A stretch of 64,000 nucleotides of DNA, taken from contig CAKASQ030000003.1 in the NCBI GenBank assembly GCA_916988195.3, positions 34,659 to 98,658 of the forward strand, written 5' to 3'. The stretch is from Oscillospiraceae bacterium. GTDB taxonomy: Bacteria > Bacillota > Clostridia > Oscillospirales > Oscillospiraceae. Under the pieces are notes generated by a model. That model made no database searches and had not been told where the DNA came from. It saw only the letters and a program-made list of their open reading frames with translations. Made by a program: the position numbers and the translations under genes. This document shows positions 7,856 through 16,865 of the stretch, piece by piece (the first letter of the stretch is position 1; each line of letters opens with the position of its first letter).

Positions 7856-8614
7856 ATGATCATATTTGACCACGTATCCAAGGTATATCCCAACGGCACG
7901 GTCGGCCTCGACGACGTGAGCCTGCGCATTGAAGACGGCGAGTTTGTCGCGATCATCGGCCGCTCCGGCGCAGGAAAATCGACGCTCCTGCGCGCTGTGA
8001 ACCGGATGCACCAGATCACCTCCGGGAGCCTTACCGTAAACGGTACCGACGTGACCGGGCTTTCCGGCAAACCCCTTCGCAAGTTCCGGCGCGGAATCGG
8101 CATGGTGTTCCAGTCTTTTAATCTCGTCACGCGCACGAGCGTCATTAAAAACGTGCTTTCTGCCTGCGTGCCGGACATGCCGTTCTGGCGCGTGCTTCTG
8201 GGTGCGTTCCGCAAAGAGGATAAAATCCGGGCGCTCGAGTCCCTTGACAAGGTCGGCATTCTGGACAAGGCCTATATGCGCGCTGACCAACTCTCCGGCG
8301 GCCAGCAGCAGCGCGTCGCGCTGGCGCGCACCCTGACGCAGAACCCGCACATCATTCTGGCAGACGAGCCCGTCGCCGCGCTTGACCCCGTGACGGCCAA
8401 ACAGGTCATGGAAGACTTTGTGCACATCAATCAGGAGCTTGGCATTTCGATTTTGCTGAACATCCACCACGTGGAGCTGGCGCTCGAGTACGCCGACCGC
8501 ATCATCGGCATCCGCGCCGGTAAAATCGTCTACGACGGGCCGTCAAAGCAAGTCGATCAGGCGGTTCTGGATACGATCTACGGAGAGGACATCGCATCGG
8601 AGGCTGCCGTATGA
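7856..8614 (+). CDS. phnC: PhnC-type ABC transporter ATP-binding protein
   Basis: A 252-residue ABC ATPase at the inner face of the membrane. Walker A is GRSGAGKS at 35-42, followed by a Q-loop (GMVFQSFNL), the signature LSGGQQQR, Walker [14 protein letters not shown] and the switch His in NIHHVE. The family energises phosphonate or phosphite import together with PhnE permeases. GAGGA lies upstream of the start, and the stop overlaps the next start by four bases. The gene symbol is assigned by family; the substrate may differ from phosphonates. Confidence 0.92.
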   Translation: MIIFDHVSKVYPNGTVGLDDVSLRIEDGEFVAIIGRSGAGKSTLLRAVNRMHQITSGSLTVNGTDVTGLSGKPLRKFRRGIGMVFQSFNLVTRTSVIKNVLSACVPDMPFWRVLLGAFRKEDKIRALESLDKVGILDKAYMRADQLSGGQQQRVALARTLTQNPHIILADEPVAALDPVTAKQVMEDFVHINQELGISILLNIHHVELALEYADRIIGIRAGKIVYDGPSKQVDQAVLDTIYGEDIASEAAV

Positions 8615-9432
8615 GCCTGTATGACCGCATCTTCCGCCCCCGGCGCTACAGGCTTTCCGACGGGACCGTCGTCGAAGAAAAGCGCAGCCGCGCGCCGCTG
8701 GTGATTCTGATTCTGGTGGTTCTGACGGCCGTGTCTGTCCGGATCACCGGCTTCAACTTCTCGGTCCTTGTGAAAAAAGGCAGCAAGTTCTTTGACATTC
8801 TCAAGGCAATGTTCCCGCCCAATACCGCATATTTAGGAAAGATCTGGCAGCCACTGCTGGACACGATCAAAATGTCCTTCCTCGGCTCTTTTATTGGCGC
8901 GGTGCTTGCCATTCCGTTTGCCATCGCCGCGGCAAGCAACATTGTGACGAACCGCGTTGTGGTCTTTCTCGTGCGCTTGTTTTTGAGTCTTGTTCGGACG
9001 CTTCCGACGCTTGTCTGCGCGCTGATTGCAACCTACATCTTTGGCCTTGGCACCATGGCCGGTACCTGCGCCATCGCAGTCTTCACGTTTGCCTACGTCG
9101 GAAAGCAGCTCTTTGAGATCATTGAAACCGTCGACATGGGCCCGTATGAGGCGATGGAGGCGCTTGGCGCAACGAAGCTCCGCGCGTTTGTCACGGCGGT
9201 TTTCCCGCAGGTTCTGCCGACCTATCTGTCGGTATCGCTGTTCTGTCTCGAGGGTAACGTGCGCTACGCGTCGATCCTCGGCTATGTCGGCGCGGGCGGC
9301 CTTGGCCTTATCATGAACGAAAAAATCGGCTGGCGCGAGTATGACAGCCTCGGCATGATCCTCATTGTGCTGTTTGTCACCGTCATGATCATCGAAGCGG
9401 TCAGCCACGCGCTGCGCAAGCGCCTGACGTAG
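8611..9432 (+). CDS. phnE: PhnE-type ABC transporter permease 1
   Basis: A 273-residue membrane protein with about six transmembrane segments. Its BPD_transp_1 region has the EAA loop (YEAMEALGATKLRAFVTAVFPQ begins near residue 178) that docks on the ATPase, and GYVGAGGLGLIMNE near the end. The N-terminal 30 residues are hydrophilic. It forms the import channel with the second permease. Its start ATGA overlaps the phnC stop. Confidence 0.92.
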   Translation: MSLYDRIFRPRRYRLSDGTVVEEKRSRAPLVILILVVLTAVSVRITGFNFSVLVKKGSKFFDILKAMFPPNTAYLGKIWQPLLDTIKMSFLGSFIGAVLAIPFAIAAASNIVTNRVVVFLVRLFLSLVRTLPTLVCALIATYIFGLGTMAGTCAIAVFTFAYVGKQLFEIIETVDMGPYEAMEALGATKLRAFVTAVFPQVLPTYLSVSLFCLEGNVRYASILGYVGAGGLGLIMNEKIGWREYDSLGMILIVLFVTVMIIEAVSHALRKRLT

Positions 9433-9445
9433 GGAGGAGACGGCA

Positions 9446-10255
9446 ATGAACGAAAAAATTCAAAAGGCCTACGCCTCCGCGCCCAAGACGTGGCTCTGGC
9501 AGCTGCTGGCGGCGTTCTGCGTCGCGTGTCTGCTTGCCTGGTCCGGCTCGGCCGTCCGGGTGAGTAATCCAACCGGAAACGGGCTGGAGGTCGCGGGAAA
9601 CATTCTCTCTGGCATTTTCCACCCGTCGGCAAAGCTTCTGTTCACGCTCGGTACAGACGGCGTGCCGTACCTTCTGTTAGAGACGTTCTGCATCGCATTC
9701 CTGGGCACGATCGTCGGCGCGGTCATTTCGCTTCCCCTGTCGTTCCTGTCTGCCAGCAATCTGGTCCCCAAGGCCGTGGCACTCGTCGGGCGTGTTCTGA
9801 TTGCGGCCATCCGCACGATCCCGGCCTTTGTCTATGGCCTGATGTTCATCCGCGTCACGGGTCCCGGACCGTTTGCAGGCCTTCTCACGATGTCCCTGTG
9901 CTCGATCGGCATGGTATCCAAAATGTTCATCGAGAGCATTGAGGACCTCGACAAGCGGATTCTGGAATCTCTCGATGCGGCAGGCTGCACGACGTTCCAG
10001 AAGATCCGCTACGGCATTTTGCCGCAGCTGACTGCGGACTTTACCTCCACGATCATCTACCGCTTCGACATGAACCTGCGCGACGCGACGGTTCTTGGTC
10101 TTGTCGGAGCCGGCGGCATCGGTGCGCCGCTGATTTTCGCCATGAGCTCGTACCGCTGGAACGAGGTCGGCGCGATTTTGCTGGGGCTTATTGTGCTGGT
10201 GCTCATCATCGAGTGGATCTCGGCAAAAATCCGCGTCAAGCTGGCTCGGGGGTAA
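9446..10255 (+). CDS. phnE: PhnE-type ABC transporter permease 2
   Basis: A 269-residue permease homologous to the preceding one, with an EAA-like loop (ESLDAAGCTTFQKIRYGILPQ, near residue 175) and LVGAGGIGAPL. Two different PhnE proteins suggest a heterodimeric channel, as is usual when phnE is duplicated. GGGAGGAG lies 9 bases upstream of the ATG. The gene is 13 bases after the first permease and 4 bases before the hydrolase gene. Confidence 0.92.
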   Translation: MNEKIQKAYASAPKTWLWQLLAAFCVACLLAWSGSAVRVSNPTGNGLEVAGNILSGIFHPSAKLLFTLGTDGVPYLLLETFCIAFLGTIVGAVISLPLSFLSASNLVPKAVALVGRVLIAAIRTIPAFVYGLMFIRVTGPGPFAGLLTMSLCSIGMVSKMFIESIEDLDKRILESLDAAGCTTFQKIRYGILPQLTADFTSTIIYRFDMNLRDATVLGLVGAGGIGAPLIFAMSSYRWNEVGAILLGLIVLVLIIEWISAKIRVKLARG

Positions 10256-10259
10256 GGCG

Positions 10260-11774
10260 ATGCAGGAACGAAAGCTGACGATTTACTTTACCTCCGATCT
10301 TCACAGCTACATCTACCCCACCGACTACCGCAGCCAGACAGAAAAAGATCTCGGCCTTTTCAAATGCGCCAGCCGGTTCCAAAAGGACGGCGACACGCTC
10401 ATCATCGACGGCGGAGATCTTCTGCAGGGCTCGCCGTTCGGGGCCTATTGCCACGATACGATCGGAAGCGCTGAGAAATTTGCCGAGATCATGAACCGCT
10501 GCGGATACGACTATGTGACGCTCGGGAACCACGATTTCAACTACGGCATGGCATATCTGGACAGCTATCTTGATGCGCTGCATGCCAGATGCGTCTGCCA
10601 GAATGTCCGCCGGGCCGATGGCTCCACTCGCTTCCCCGCGCGGGTACATACGCTCGAAAACGGGCTCCGCGTCGGCATTGTCGGTATTGTGACCGACTAC
10701 GTGAACATCTGGGAGCGCCCGGAGCACCTGTCCGGCATTACGATCGAAGACCCACTTCCGGCGGCAGCCAGTGCGCTCGCGCTGCTAAAAGGCAACGTCG
10801 ATCTCACGGTGTGCGTCTATCACGGCGGCTTTGAGCGTGACCTTGCAAGCGGCCGGACGCTTTCGGCTACGCGCGAGAATGTCGCGTATCGGATTTGTCA
10901 GGAGCTGGGCTTTGATATTCTCCTGACCGGCCACCAGCATATGTCCGTGCCTGGGCAGATGGTGCAGGGTACCTTTGTCGTCCAGCCGTCTGACAAGGGG
11001 CAGGAATTTTTGAAGGTGGAAGCCGCCGTATCGGATGACGGCGCGCAATTTTCCAGCCGGACGATCCATGCGGGAGGCCCCTGCCGCCCGGAATGGCTGG
11101 CGGAATTTTCCGGCATGGAGCGCGGCGCGCAGGACTGGCTCGACGAGGTCGTGGGGCACCTGCCGGAGCCGATGACGATCGATACCCCGCTGCATATGGC
11201 CGCCTCTGGAAACCCGCTAGCCGATCTGTTTAACACCGTACAGCTTCTGGCGAGCGGCGCGCAGATCTCCGTCACAAGTCTTGCAAACGATCCGGCGGGC
11301 CTTCCGCAGACCGTGCGGCGCAGAGACATTCTGAATGCGTACCCGTACACGAATACGCTCACTGTGATGCAAATCACGGGCGCGGTTCTGCGCCGGGCGA
11401 TGGAGCGCAGCGCGGAATACTTCACAAAGGGCGAAGACGGCTCGCTTGCCATCTCAGACGCCTTTTTGAAGCCGAAAGTCGAGCATTACAACTACGACTA
11501 CTACGCGGGCGTGCACTACGTCTTTGACTGTTCCAAACCGGTCGGCCAGCGCGTGACAGAACTCAGCGTGAACGGAAAGTCCGTCGCTGCCGACGACGTT
11601 TTTACCGCCTGCCTCAGCAGCTACCGCGCCAGCGGCACGGGAGGCTACGACTGCTATTCCGGCTGCCCGGTGCTGCGCGAAATTGGGACGGAAATGTCCG
11701 ACCTGCTGCTGGACTTTTTTAAAGACCCAAACGCGCCGGAGCGCATCGTCCCCTGTGATTTCCGCGTCATCTAA
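10260..11774 (+). CDS. Metallophosphatase of the 5'-nucleotidase/UshA family, cytoplasmic form
   Basis: A 504-residue protein with an N-terminal calcineurin-like phosphoesterase domain: YFTSDLHSY, DGGDLLQGS, LGNHDFNYG and LTGHQHM supply the metal ligands. A C-terminal 5'-nucleotidase domain starts near residue 310 (ASGNPLADLFN, NAYPYTNTL). The family cleaves nucleoside 5'-monophosphates or 2',3'-cyclic nucleotides. The first residues (MQERKLTIYF) are not a signal peptide and there is no anchor, which is unusual because family members are normally exported. Placed directly after the importer genes, it may dephosphorylate an imported compound in the cytoplasm; this is inference. Confidence 0.88.
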   Translation: MQERKLTIYFTSDLHSYIYPTDYRSQTEKDLGLFKCASRFQKDGDTLIIDGGDLLQGSPFGAYCHDTIGSAEKFAEIMNRCGYDYVTLGNHDFNYGMAYLDSYLDALHARCVCQNVRRADGSTRFPARVHTLENGLRVGIVGIVTDYVNIWERPEHLSGITIEDPLPAAASALALLKGNVDLTVCVYHGGFERDLASGRTLSATRENVAYRICQELGFDILLTGHQHMSVPGQMVQGTFVVQPSDKGQEFLKVEAAVSDDGAQFSSRTIHAGGPCRPEWLAEFSGMERGAQDWLDEVVGHLPEPMTIDTPLHMAASGNPLADLFNTVQLLASGAQISVTSLANDPAGLPQTVRRRDILNAYPYTNTLTVMQITGAVLRRAMERSAEYFTKGEDGSLAISDAFLKPKVEHYNYDYYAGVHYVFDCSKPVGQRVTELSVNGKSVAADDVFTACLSSYRASGTGGYDCYSGCPVLREIGTEMSDLLLDFFKDPNAPERIVPCDFRVI

Positions 11775-11783
11775 AAAAAACTC

Positions 11784-11826
11784 AAGCGCCGGAGAGGATG
11801 TTCTATATCCCCTCCGGCGCTTTTTT
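11784..11826 (+). terminator. Intrinsic terminator of the importer operon
   Basis: AAGCGCCGGAG pairs with CTCCGGCGCTT around a 17-base loop, followed by six Ts. Confidence 0.85.
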
Positions 11827-11853
11827 AGGTCGCAAATGCATCTGTACTTCCCA

Positions 11854-11882
11854 TTGACAAGTGCGTCCGCGTTTCGTATAAT
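11854..11882 (+). promoter_or_regulatory. Promoter of the TetR regulator
   Basis: Full consensus TTGACA (11854-11859), 17 bases, TATAAT (11877-11882). The downstream leader contains ATATATATCATATCAT-like sequence that could be a regulator site. Confidence 0.75.
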
Positions 11883-11944
11883 TCCGATGTAAATCATCTA
11901 ATATATATCATATCATCTATTTTTTGATAGAAAGGGTGCGGGCA

Positions 11945-12577
11945 ATGGCTCCGAAAAACAAGTTTACAAAGGACGAGATGGTCGCGGCGGCGCTGCGCGT
12001 CGTGCGGGCAAAGGGCGCGGACGGTCTGACCGCCAAAACAATCGCCGACGAGCTCGGCACATCCACACAGCCGATTTTCACCGCCTTCGGCTCCATGGGC
12101 GGCATCCGGCAGGCGGTCTATGCTGCCGCCGTGCGCGTGTACGACGACTATACCAAAATCGGTTTGCAGGAAAAAATTCCGTTTCTCGGCGTCGGCACGC
12201 AGTACATCCGCTTCGCGCGGGAGGAGCCCGAGCTCTACCGGCTTCTGTTTCTGACGCAGACGCAGGAATTCAGTGCCATGCAGGCCATGCGGCATTTGCA
12301 GGCGCTCGTCCGCCCGACGTTAATTGCCGTGTACCACATCACTGCGGACGATGCGGATCTCTATTTCCGGAACCTGTGGCTTGTGGTGCACAGCCTGTCG
12401 ACGCTGATCGTGACCGGCGACTGCCCGTATCGGGATCAGGAAATCGGCCAGATCCTGACCGGCTTCAGCTTAAGCACCTGCAAGGCCATCAAGGAAATTC
12501 CGGGCTTTGCAGCGGGAACGTATGACCGCGACGCAGTCTTCCGCGCGCTGGTCAGCCGGGACGCAGCAGGGTTTTGA
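11945..12577 (+). CDS. TetR/AcrR-family transcriptional regulator
   Basis: A 210-residue regulator. Residues 5-55 give the TetR helix-turn-helix (DEMVAAALRVVRAKGADGLT, then TIADELGTSTQPIFTAFGSM). The C-terminal part resembles the WHG-type ligand-binding domain (YIRFAREEPELYRLLFL). I chose the ATG at 11945 behind AAAGGG; an ATG at 11924 lacks spacing. It is transcribed from its own promoter after the importer terminator, so control of the importer operon is possible but not proved by position alone. Confidence 0.9.
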   Translation: MAPKNKFTKDEMVAAALRVVRAKGADGLTAKTIADELGTSTQPIFTAFGSMGGIRQAVYAAAVRVYDDYTKIGLQEKIPFLGVGTQYIRFAREEPELYRLLFLTQTQEFSAMQAMRHLQALVRPTLIAVYHITADDADLYFRNLWLVVHSLSTLIVTGDCPYRDQEIGQILTGFSLSTCKAIKEIPGFAAGTYDRDAVFRALVSRDAAGF

Positions 12578-12588
12578 TCCAAAAACAG

Positions 12589-12630
12589 AAAACGGCAGGA
12601 AGGTTCCATTCAGAATCGTCCTGCCGTTTT
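12589..12630. terminator. Bidirectional intrinsic terminator
   Basis: AAAACGGCAGGA pairs with TCCTGCCGTTTT around an 18-base loop; each side ends in a T-run on its strand. It serves the convergent tetR and asparaginase genes. Confidence 0.85.
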
Positions 12631-12636
12631 GTTTTC

Positions 12637-13650
12637 TTATTCCGTAAGCTCGCCGCGTAAATTTTTCTGCATCTGCGATTTCACAAACGCCATATCGTCC
12701 GAGACAGACATCAGATAGTAGCTCTTGGCAAGGGCGGCCTCCGTCGTCATGTCCCGGCCGTTGACCGCGCCGACTCTTCGCAGCGCGGAGCTTGCCGCAT
12801 AGGTCCCGAGGCTCACCGCGCCCTGGCTGCACTGCGAGCAGACGGTGATGATCGTGCCGTTCTGATACGCCCGTTCAATGATCGGCAGCAGCGCGTTCTG
12901 CGCAGAGCCCGGAATATTGCCCGCGCCGAAGGTCTCGAGCACCACGCCCTTTAATTTATCCGTCATCAGCGACGCAAAATAGTCGAACTGAATGCCCGGG
13001 AAAATTTTGATCACGCCGATGGGGAGCTCCTTAAACGGCTGAAAGCGGAACGCTTCCTCGCTCGCCGGGCGAAGGACCCGTTTTTTGTATTCGATCTGAA
13101 TGCCGGCATGGGCCAGCGGCGCATCGTTCGGCGACTCGAAGGCCTCAAACTGGTCGGACGAGCGCTTCGTGCTCCGGTTGCCGCGCAAAAGAACGCCATT
13201 AAAGTAGATGCAGACCTCGTGGACCTGTCCGGAGGCGGCGATAAGAAGCGAGCTGATAATGTTGTCGCGTCCGTCGCTTCGGATTTGCCCCAGCGGAATC
13301 TGCGAGCCGGTAAAGATCACGGGCTTTGAGAGGTTTTCCAGCATGAAAGAAATCGCCGACGCAGAGTACGCCATCGTGTCCGTACCATGGAGGACGACAA
13401 AGCCGTCATAATCTTCGTACCGCTCAGCAATGGCGCTTCCGATCTGGTTCCATTCGCGGACTGTAATGTCTGAGGAATCGAGCAGCGGTTCAAACTCCAC
13501 CACGTCCCACGCGGGCATATCCGCCCAGTACAGATCCGGGATGGCACGGAGCAGATCTAAAAACACGCCGCTCGAGGGAACGTAGCCTTTTTCGCTTGGC
13601 ACCATGCCGATGGTGCCGCCGGTGTAGAGAATGCAGATGCGCTTTTTCAT
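12637..13650 (-). CDS. ansA: L-asparaginase, type I (cytoplasmic)
   Basis: A 337-residue asparaginase. The first catalytic threonine lies in YTGGTIGM (9-16) and the second active-site block is HGTDTMAYSAS (88-98). There is no signal peptide, which fits the cytoplasmic type I enzyme that turns asparagine into aspartate and ammonia. The gene lies 21 bases downstream of tex on the same strand and is probably co-transcribed with it. Confidence 0.93.
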   Translation of the reverse strand: MKKRICILYTGGTIGMVPSEKGYVPSSGVFLDLLRAIPDLYWADMPAWDVVEFEPLLDSSDITVREWNQIGSAIAERYEDYDGFVVLHGTDTMAYSASAISFMLENLSKPVIFTGSQIPLGQIRSDGRDNIISSLLIAASGQVHEVCIYFNGVLLRGNRSTKRSSDQFEAFESPNDAPLAHAGIQIEYKKRVLRPASEEAFRFQPFKELPIGVIKIFPGIQFDYFASLMTDKLKGVVLETFGAGNIPGSAQNALLPIIERAYQNGTIITVCSQCSQGAVSLGTYAASSALRRVGAVNGRDMTTEAALAKSYYLMSVSDDMAFVKSQMQKNLRGELTE

Positions 13651-13671
13651 AAGAGCCGCTTCCTTTCTTCT

Positions 13672-15822
13672 TTATACGCCTTTCATCGTGAGGCTGATGC
13701 GCTTGCGCTTTTCGTCGACTTCCAGCACCTTGACCTTCACCACGTCACCGACCGAGACGACCTCGGAGGGGTGACGGATATACTTGTTGCAGACCTGCGA
13801 GATATGCACCAGGCCGTCCTGATGCACGCCGATATCCACAAAAACGCCGAAGTCGATGACGTTTCGCACCGTGCCGCTGAGCTCCATGCCGGGCTTCAGG
13901 TCCTTCAGCTCCAGAACATCCGTACGCAGAATCGGCGCGGGCAGCTCGTCTCTGGGGTCGCGCCCGGGCTTGACGAGCTCCTTCACAATATCCTGCATCG
14001 TCGGAACGCCAATCTCACACGCCTGCGCCAGCTTCTCCTCGCCGTAGAGCTTCACGCGCGCAGGGAGCTCCCTCAGCTTCTCCGTTCCGACATCCGAGAG
14101 CTTGAGACCGCACAAGGTGAGCATCTGCTCGGCCGCTTTATAAGACTCGGGATGCACGCCGGTATTGTCCAGCACCTTGCCGCTCTCCGGCACGCGCAAA
14201 AAGCCCGCCGCCTGCTCAAACGCCTTAGGGCCTAATTTTGGCACCTTTTTCAGCTGTGCGCGCGAGGTAAAGGCGCCGTTTTCCTCACGGTAGAGAACGA
14301 TATTTTTGGCCGTCGTCACATTGAGGCCGGAAACCTGCCGGAGCAGCGGCTGGGACGCCGTGTTCACATCCACGCCGACCGCGTTGACGCAGCTTTCGAC
14401 CACTGCGCCAAGCGCACTGTCGAGCTCCTTCTCTGGCATATCGTGCTGATACTGCCCCACACCGATGGCCTTGGGGTCAATCTTCACGAGCTCTGCCAAG
14501 GGGTCCTGCAGCCGTCTGGCAATTGACACCGCCGAGCGGAGGTTCACGTCGAACTGCGGAAATTCCTCGGCTGCCAGCTTTGAAGCCGAGTAAACCGACG
14601 CGCCCGCTTCATTGACGATCATATACGATACCCCGGGGCACTTCCGAATGAGCTCGACCGCCATTGCCTCCGTTTCGCGCGAGGCTGTGCCGTTGCCAAT
14701 CGCCAAATGCTTCACGCCGTGCTTGTCGATGAGCCGCTTGAGGGTATCGATCGCCTCCTGCTTTTTGCGCTCGGAGAACGTCGGGTAGACGACCGTCGTA
14801 TCGAGCACCTTGCCCGTCGCGTCGATGACGGCCACCTTGCAGCCGTGCGCGTAGCCGGGGTCGAGCCCCATTGTGACAAAGCCTTTCACGGGCGGCTGCA
14901 TGAGAAGCGGCCGGAGGTTGAGCGCAAAGTTGCGAATCGCCGCCTCGTTTGCCGCGTCGGTCAGCATCGTCCGGAGCTCGCGCTCCATGCTGGGCGCAAG
15001 AAGCCGGTCGTAGCTGTCTTCCGCCGCCGCAGCCAGAAATGCCATCGCAGGCGAGCCGGGCTTTACGACGCGTCTTTGAATCAGCTGCATCGCTTCCATC
15101 CGGTCCAGATCCAGCGCGACCTTCAAATAGCCCTCCTTCTCGCCCCGGTTGAGGGCCAGCACCTGATGGCTCTGGAGCTTCGAGACGGGCTGATGGAAGT
15201 CGTAATAAAGCCGGTAAACGGAGTCCTCGTCCTCCTTCGCGGCCTTACTCTCGCACAGGGCGCTTTTCTGCATCCGCGCGCGCAGGCTCTTGCGAAGCTC
15301 CGCGTCGTCGGAAATCCGCTCGGCGATGATGTCGCTCGCGCCGGAAAGCGCGTCTTCGATTGTCTCCACGCCCAAGTCGGGATTTAAGAAGTCCTTCGCC
15401 AGTTCCTCGGGCGCTTTCCCATTCCTGTCCTGCGCAAAAATCGCGTCCGCCAGCGGCTCGAGGCCTTTTTCCTTGGCGACGGTTGCGCGCGTGCGGCGCT
15501 TCTGCTTGTACGGCCGGTACAGGTCCTCAACCTCGGCGAGCGTCGCGGCATTGTCAATCGAGCGTGCCAGCTCGTCCGTCAGCTTGCCCTGCGCCTCGAC
15601 GGCAGATTTTACTTCGTCCCGGCGCTGCTGCAAATTGCGCAGATACTGGAGTCTTGTCTCGAGCGTCCGAAGCGCCGTGTCGTCCATCGCACCGTGCGCC
15701 TCCTTGCGGTAGCGGGCAATAAAGGGAATGGTGTTGCCTTCATCCAAAAGCGTCACCACGTTGTTCACATATTCTTCCTTGCAGCCCAGCTCTTCGGCCA
15801 GCAGCTGTATGATTGTCTTCAT
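13672..15822 (-). CDS. tex: Tex-family RNA-binding protein
   Basis: A 716-residue Tex protein, related to the core of eukaryotic Spt6. In order it has an N-terminal helical region with the family opening (IIQLLAEEL, FIARYRKEAHGAMDDT), a YqgF-like RNase-H fold (VTMGLDPGYAHGCKVAVIDA), tandem helix-hairpin-helix motifs (LNVTTAKNIVLYREENGAF) and a C-terminal S1 RNA-binding domain from about residue 635 (GTVRNVIDFGVFVDIGVHQ). It binds nucleic acid and is thought to act in transcription or RNA turnover. The start at 15822 follows AAAGGAG; 24 bases of open frame upstream are not used. Confidence 0.95.
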   Translation of the reverse strand: MKTIIQLLAEELGCKEEYVNNVVTLLDEGNTIPFIARYRKEAHGAMDDTALRTLETRLQYLRNLQQRRDEVKSAVEAQGKLTDELARSIDNAATLAEVEDLYRPYKQKRRTRATVAKEKGLEPLADAIFAQDRNGKAPEELAKDFLNPDLGVETIEDALSGASDIIAERISDDAELRKSLRARMQKSALCESKAAKEDEDSVYRLYYDFHQPVSKLQSHQVLALNRGEKEGYLKVALDLDRMEAMQLIQRRVVKPGSPAMAFLAAAAEDSYDRLLAPSMERELRTMLTDAANEAAIRNFALNLRPLLMQPPVKGFVTMGLDPGYAHGCKVAVIDATGKVLDTTVVYPTFSERKKQEAIDTLKRLIDKHGVKHLAIGNGTASRETEAMAVELIRKCPGVSYMIVNEAGASVYSASKLAAEEFPQFDVNLRSAVSIARRLQDPLAELVKIDPKAIGVGQYQHDMPEKELDSALGAVVESCVNAVGVDVNTASQPLLRQVSGLNVTTAKNIVLYREENGAFTSRAQLKKVPKLGPKAFEQAAGFLRVPESGKVLDNTGVHPESYKAAEQMLTLCGLKLSDVGTEKLRELPARVKLYGEEKLAQACEIGVPTMQDIVKELVKPGRDPRDELPAPILRTDVLELKDLKPGMELSGTVRNVIDFGVFVDIGVHQDGLVHISQVCNKYIRHPSEVVSVGDVVKVKVLEVDEKRKRISLTMKGV

Positions 15823-15890
15823 TCGGTTCTCCTTTCGCCGCCGCACCTCGGCAATTTGCCGGTTTTCCGCGCTGCGCGGACAGCGAAATT

Positions 15891-15923
15891 AGTATATCAT
15901 AAATCCCGGAAATATGATATACT
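15891..15923. promoter_or_regulatory. Symmetric divergent -10 elements in a 33-base inverted repeat
   Basis: AGTATATCAT and its exact complement ATGATATACT flank 13 bases. Each arm supplies an extended -10 (TGATATACT), one reading left to tex and one right to the HAD phosphatase gene. Neither has a good -35. The two promoters must compete, or a dimeric regulator may sit on the repeat. Confidence 0.65.
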
Positions 15924-15949
15924 GGAAAAAACGAAAAAGCGAGGCTGCC

Positions 15950-16630
15950 ATGAGATTTGATACGGTTCTGATTGACGTCGACGATACCCTCTTCGATTTC
16001 CGCAAAAGCTCCTTCGAGGCCTTGGTCAAGGCCTTTGCCGAAATCGGCGTCACATTCACCGAGGAAGATATGCTAAAGTACGAAGTCTTCAACGACCAGA
16101 TGTGGAAGAGCTACGAGCTGGGCGAAATTGAAAAGGATTTTATCTATGCCGAGCGCTTCCGCCGCTATTTTGCGTCCATCGGCTTGGACGCTGACCCCGT
16201 GGCGATCAACCGGCGCTATCTTCTCGAGCTTGCCGAAGGACGGAACTTTATGCCGCACTGCAAAGAATTACTGCAGGCGCTGCACGGGAAATACCTCGTC
16301 GTCGTTGTCACAAACGGCGATACCTACGCGCAGGAGCGGCGGATTGAACGTTCCGGCATGGCGCAGTATTTTGATTACGTTTTCATCTCCGAGCAGCTCG
16401 GCACCAAAAAGCCCGAGAAGGATTTTTACGACAAGGTTTTCGCGCAAATCGGAGAAAGCCGCCGCAAAAGCGCCATCATGGTAGGCGACAGTCTGTCCTC
16501 CGACATGCAGGGCGGCCGCAACGCCGGGATTCCCACATGCTTCTACGGAACGCGCGAAAACGCCGACGAACGGTGCGACTACGTCATCGAAGATCTTCTT
16601 GATCTTCTTCCGATACTGAAAAACAGCTGA
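15950..16630 (+). CDS. HAD-family noncanonical pyrimidine nucleotidase (YjjG-like)
   Basis: A 226-residue HAD phosphatase. Motif I is LIDVDDTLFDF (the DxD nucleophile pair), motif II VVTNGD, motif III Lys in GTKKPEKDFY and motif IV MVGDSLSSDMQGG. The cap domain is alpha-helical. The opening and the GRNAGIPTCFY segment match the YjjG subfamily, which dephosphorylates nucleoside monophosphates including damaged pyrimidines. GCGAGG lies before the start. It is divergent from tex. Confidence 0.88.
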   Translation: MRFDTVLIDVDDTLFDFRKSSFEALVKAFAEIGVTFTEEDMLKYEVFNDQMWKSYELGEIEKDFIYAERFRRYFASIGLDADPVAINRRYLLELAEGRNFMPHCKELLQALHGKYLVVVVTNGDTYAQERRIERSGMAQYFDYVFISEQLGTKKPEKDFYDKVFAQIGESRRKSAIMVGDSLSSDMQGGRNAGIPTCFYGTRENADERCDYVIEDLLDLLPILKNS

Positions 16631-16637
16631 ACACACA

Positions 16638-16668
16638 AACGCCAGTCCGCAATTGCGGGCTGGCGTTT
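16638..16668 (+). terminator. Probable terminator of the HAD phosphatase gene
   Basis: AACGCCAGTCCGC pairs with GCGGGCTGGCGTT (one wobble pair) around AATT. The T-run is short (TTT). Confidence 0.6.
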
Positions 16669-16710
16669 CCGCGTTTCTATCCGATTCTTGCGCCTATTTT
16701 CGACAAATGC

Positions 16711-16815
16711 GTAGGGGTCGATGCCCACATCGACCCGGCAGTATAAACCTTTTTTACGGAAATCTTCGGCGAATTCGAGGGTTTCTAATGGGGCGATGTA
16801 GGCATCGCCCCCTAC
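16711..16815. repeat. GTAGGGG repeat element, copy 1 (two-palindrome form)
   Basis: A 105-base element bounded by GTAGGGG and CCCCCTAC. Each end is itself a small palindrome (core CGATGCCCACATCG on the left, CGATGTAGGCATCG on the right), with an AT-richer 50-base middle. It is intergenic. Related copies are listed at 29066, 35471 and 41401, with single palindromes at 29199 and 45265. Confidence 0.8.
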
Positions 16816-16865
16816 GAATCTCCCGGAAGCGCGCAGAAATCCTGTAGGGCCGAACGCTCTTAATT

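Noticed and set aside
6568..8268. Long minus-strand open frame across the PhnD-like gene and phnC
   Set aside because: It spans two well-supported genes and a terminator, with no domain or ribosome site.
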